Assembly: GCA_903772945.1 (NCBI GenBank)
Contig: CAICTM010000137.1
Coordinates: forward strand, 1 to 64,000
Source of the DNA: Seminavis robusta
Taxonomy: Eukaryota > Bacillariophyta > Bacillariophyceae > Naviculales > Naviculaceae
Direction of reading: 5' to 3'
DNA: 64,000 nucleotides
Shown in pieces: positions 61,412 through 64,000 of this stretch. The stretch's first letter is position 1; every line of letters starts with the position of its first letter. Position numbers and translations under genes: made by a program. The notes beneath the pieces are model-generated. The model was given only the letters and a program-made list of their open reading frames with translations. It was not told the DNA's origin and searched no databases.

Positions 61412-63793
61412 CCTTTACTGTACCGGGCTGCTTTTGGCTTTTTGCTTGCTTGGTTGTGATGATGTTCTTGGGAGTTATCTTACTTATTTTGTGAGGTGAT
61501 ACATACATACATACATACTGCAGGACCCAAGAAGGAGAATTAAGCTCGCCCAAACAGGCATACAGTAGGCATGTATCTTGTGAAAGGTGGATTAGAAAAA
61601 ACTCCCTTCCAGCTACGGTAGCTACTCGTAGCGAGGGTGACCAGGTGGCTTTGCCGGAATGGGATGGGTTCAAGTCTAGGAACGATTGACACTGGATCCA
61701 AGGCTTTCTTGTTTTCGTCGAACATTAGGCTTCAATAATGACTTAAGAAATCACGTCAACTCTCTTGTGGTTCAGTCTTACCCTTAACTCGCTCATGTCG
61801 TTCTGGGTATATTATTCTAAGTAAATTATATGCCAGAGTCATCAATTACGACCAAGTGTCATTAGACAAGACAGTTGCGCAAAGGACTTTTGTGCCTCTT
61901 TTGGTGAGTGGCAGCTGTGTGTCATTTATTGTTGTCGGCAGTTCGTCGAAGCAGCAAGACTTGGTGTGTTCTCACACAAGACCCACGGTGTGGCCTCCCA
62001 ATTCTTTGGGTTCCCCGTTCACTCCATCACTGCAAGGTATCTACCGGTATCGATCTATCGTACTGCAGTACAATTACCCACACACAGTCTTGTTGGCTAC
62101 TGTACGAACGTTTAGCAGTCAGTAGCCACTTCGTTCCGTGATGTGCTGGAGGTTTCACTGTTGCGTTTGGTATCTGGTGCGGTACGGTACGGTACGGTAC
62201 GCCAGTAGAAGACTGGAGCACTCGAAGCCACCAGACTAATATTTCCAATTACTGGATCACAGATCAGTTGGTTGGAGGTACCTGGTACCAGTTAGGAGGG
62301 CCAAGAGTCGTTGGATGAACCAACGAAGCTAGTTTGCTTAGTTAGTACGATAAATAGAAAGATATTCAGTAAGTACCCGAGCAGCATGACGGAACGATTG
62401 ATCTACGGACTGGCTTCAGTCCACCCAACTGAATCACCGTACCACACACGGTTGCCCAGCAGGCCAAGCTTGCTACTAGCTAGGCAGGAAAACTCGAGTC
62501 GAGTCAAGCCAAGCTATCATAGCTAGCAAGAGGAAAACTCGGCTCAGTCTATCCGTCTATCCTGCCTGGTTGGAAGCCAGCTTCCAATCGGCTCGACTGA
62601 GTTGACTCACTCAACCCCCCACGTACCGTAGAGCGAAGCCCGAGCGACAGAGGTGCAGTCATTCTGGTTCAGGCTGCTCTTGCCACAGCACCAGGCACTA
62701 GCTACTGGATGATTGTTTGCTTGACTTGTATTCATTCCTCTACCGTATCCTCGCTCTGGCTCGGCTACCGTAGCTACTGGTAGCTACTGGAAAGTTCTGG
62801 CCTCCGTGGTTGGACTGTTGTTGTCGCTTGCGTATTTCCAACGAACTTTTAAAAAAAATCACTCGACTCGAGACTCGAGTCAAAGTCAGCTACGGCCACA
62901 CGGCACGGTAGAGGTGCTGTGGTGCCGATTGCTACCCCCGCCTCACTGGCAACATCGCAACATAGTCGCTACAGCAGCCCCCCTCAAGGTGGCAACCACA
63001 ACAGCCAGCTATCAACAGTGTTGAGCAGCCAGCCAGCAGGCAGCCAACTAACTAATATATCCTTCGTTGTAACGTTTCATCAACTCAGGAGCGAGGGACG
63101 CTGTTTCTAGCTTAGTAGTCAGAGGATCCGAGGCATGCTTGGCTTGCCTGCACTGCCTGCATGTTAGGAGCGTGCTGGACGCAAGGTTTGGCTGGTTGAA
63201 GGTCACCGATCGACTGTAGTTACTGGATGGAAACTGGCTGGTTGCATGCCTGCACTGGAAGCAAAGAAGCAAGCCCTAGTATACTACTGGCAGCACACGC
63301 AACATCTCAAAGGCTTCACTTTCATCGCTCCTCGTTCTACCGTGATAGCAGGAGCTCCACCAAAGAGTACATAGGTACCAACAGTGACTCCAAGCCCAAG
63401 TTCGACCAGCCAGACGGGGTGAGGTCCTTCAACTTTTGCCTTCCTCGGGAGCTTGCTGTTGCGTACTGAGGAGTGTGTTTTCGGCCTGACGCAACAAGAA
63501 TGCCGGAAGTGGTGCAAGGAAATGGAGGGGCTGCCGTCCTTTGCACGTTAACGATATAACAGCGCAGCCAGAACAAGAACCAAACCGAAGCATACGCACG
63601 ATGAGCGAGATACGGGCTGAATGCTTGCTATCAGCTAGCAATCTTTTAAAGGAGCCTCCTAAATACTGGTACCTCTTGTATTGTAGATGACGGTTGCATC
63701 CTGCCCCTTTCAAGCACAAATACGCAGATAAATAAAAAGCGGCTATGGCTTCTGCTATGAAATGCAACGCCACATTCCCTCTGGACCAGCTTT
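61412..63793. other. Gene-poor right flank
   Basis: No supportable gene. The first ~100 bases are the promoter and leader of kinase copy 2 (CTCACAAAATAAG at 61496-61484). After that the stretch is rich in short palindromes: GGTACGGTAC tandem units at 62181-62200, ACTCGAGT-type strings near 62495 and 62865-62882, and CTAG clusters near 62475-62530. Confidence 0.5.
62181..62200. repeat. (GGTAC)4 microsatellite
   Basis: Four perfect tandem GGTAC units. Single GGTAC / GTACC words are scattered through almost every spacer of this window. Confidence 0.9.
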
Positions 63794-64000
63794 TCACGCG
63801 GCCTTTTGCGTCTCCTTCCACGCAGCTGCTTCGCTCTCTTTACATTTGGGGGGCGGACCTTTGAGCAGGTTTGATCCCAAAGCTGCCTGTGACAGTAATG
63901 CTGTCTTGGCTGGGAATGCGATGTGGAGTGGGGACCTGATGTCCAGCACCGTCCCCGTCACGCCAAAACCAATATGCATCACCATGATGGGAATGAGCAT
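63794..64000 (-). CDS. Possible C-terminal end of a gene running off the window
   Basis: The minus-strand frame is open from the window edge to a stop at 63794 (at least 68 codons). A hydrophobic start (LIPIMVMHIGFGVTGTVLD) is followed by a polar tail (NLLKGPPPKCKESEAAAWKE). Its true start, if it is a gene, lies beyond position 64000. The composition is compatible with a short membrane protein, but no family is recognised. Confidence 0.35.
   Translation of the reverse strand: MLIPIMVMHIGFGVTGTVLDIRSPLHIAFPAKTALLSQAALGSNLLKGPPPKCKESEAAAWKETQKAA

Overview
This is eukaryotic nuclear DNA. It most likely comes from a diatom or a close ochrophyte relative; a large-genome raphid pennate such as Seminavis is my guess, not something I can prove here. 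Pointers are sparse short introns (87-171 nt, mostly GTAAGT...AG), a single-chain TrpA-TrpB tryptophan synthase and a RelA/SpoT homologue, both with diatom-style plastid presequences that end near a Phe, paired cAMP-receptor-type 7TM proteins, a membrane-bound hybrid histidine kinase, and gene-poor spacers full of CTAG and GGTACC palindromes. I found no rRNA, tRNA, CRISPR array or bacterial-type operon.

Layout. 1-5.7 kb is gene-poor and compositionally mixed (AT-rich stretches, CA and poly-A tracts, a 150-bp direct repeat). 5.75-8.03 kb: plastid RelA/SpoT protein. 8-11.5 kb: spacer with two families of degenerate direct repeats. 11.57-12.8 kb: TPR protein. 13.07-14.46 kb (minus): UBE2K-like E2-UBA protein without the active-site Cys. 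17.1-22.3 kb: a head-to-head pair of nearly identical 7TM receptors, each with a 25-nt micro-exon encoding part of TM7, and a small candidate gene between them. 22.3-24.4 kb: repeat-rich spacer. 24.46-28.9 kb: five-exon membrane hybrid histidine kinase (1335 aa).

30.4-32.0 kb: secreted DUF1566/Lcl-type protein. 32.3-33.65 kb (minus): RING/TRAF-type zinc-finger protein. 34.2-35.3 kb: lipid kinase of the DGK/sphingosine-kinase fold. 35.66-36.88 kb (minus): TMEM65-GAF fusion. 37.4-42.2 kb: a cluster carrying three copies of an unrecognised ~95-residue tail-anchor-like module, one attached to a ubiquitin-like protein, with a multi-pass membrane gene between them. 43.0-44.66 kb (minus): TPR protein with an N-myristoylation signal, paralogous to the one at 11.6 kb. 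46.1 kb: small six-Cys secreted protein. 48.7-50.4 kb: unrecognised 589-aa protein with a basic tail. 52.6-55.0 kb: TrpA-TrpB fusion whose TrpB half lacks the PLP lysine. 55.7-57.0 kb: type I membrane protein. 57.6-61.4 kb (minus): tandem pair of HCD-type protein kinases. The right end holds the last part of a possible minus-strand gene.

The genes do not form one pathway. Common themes are signalling (7TM receptors, histidine kinase, Ser/Thr kinases, lipid kinase, GAF protein), ubiquitin-type proteins, and local duplication followed by divergence. Two conserved enzyme folds have lost their key catalytic residue (TrpB, UBE2K), and the RelA/SpoT hydrolase half is degenerate. A TCACAATTTT-type element about 20-90 nt upstream of several starts looks like a shared initiator.
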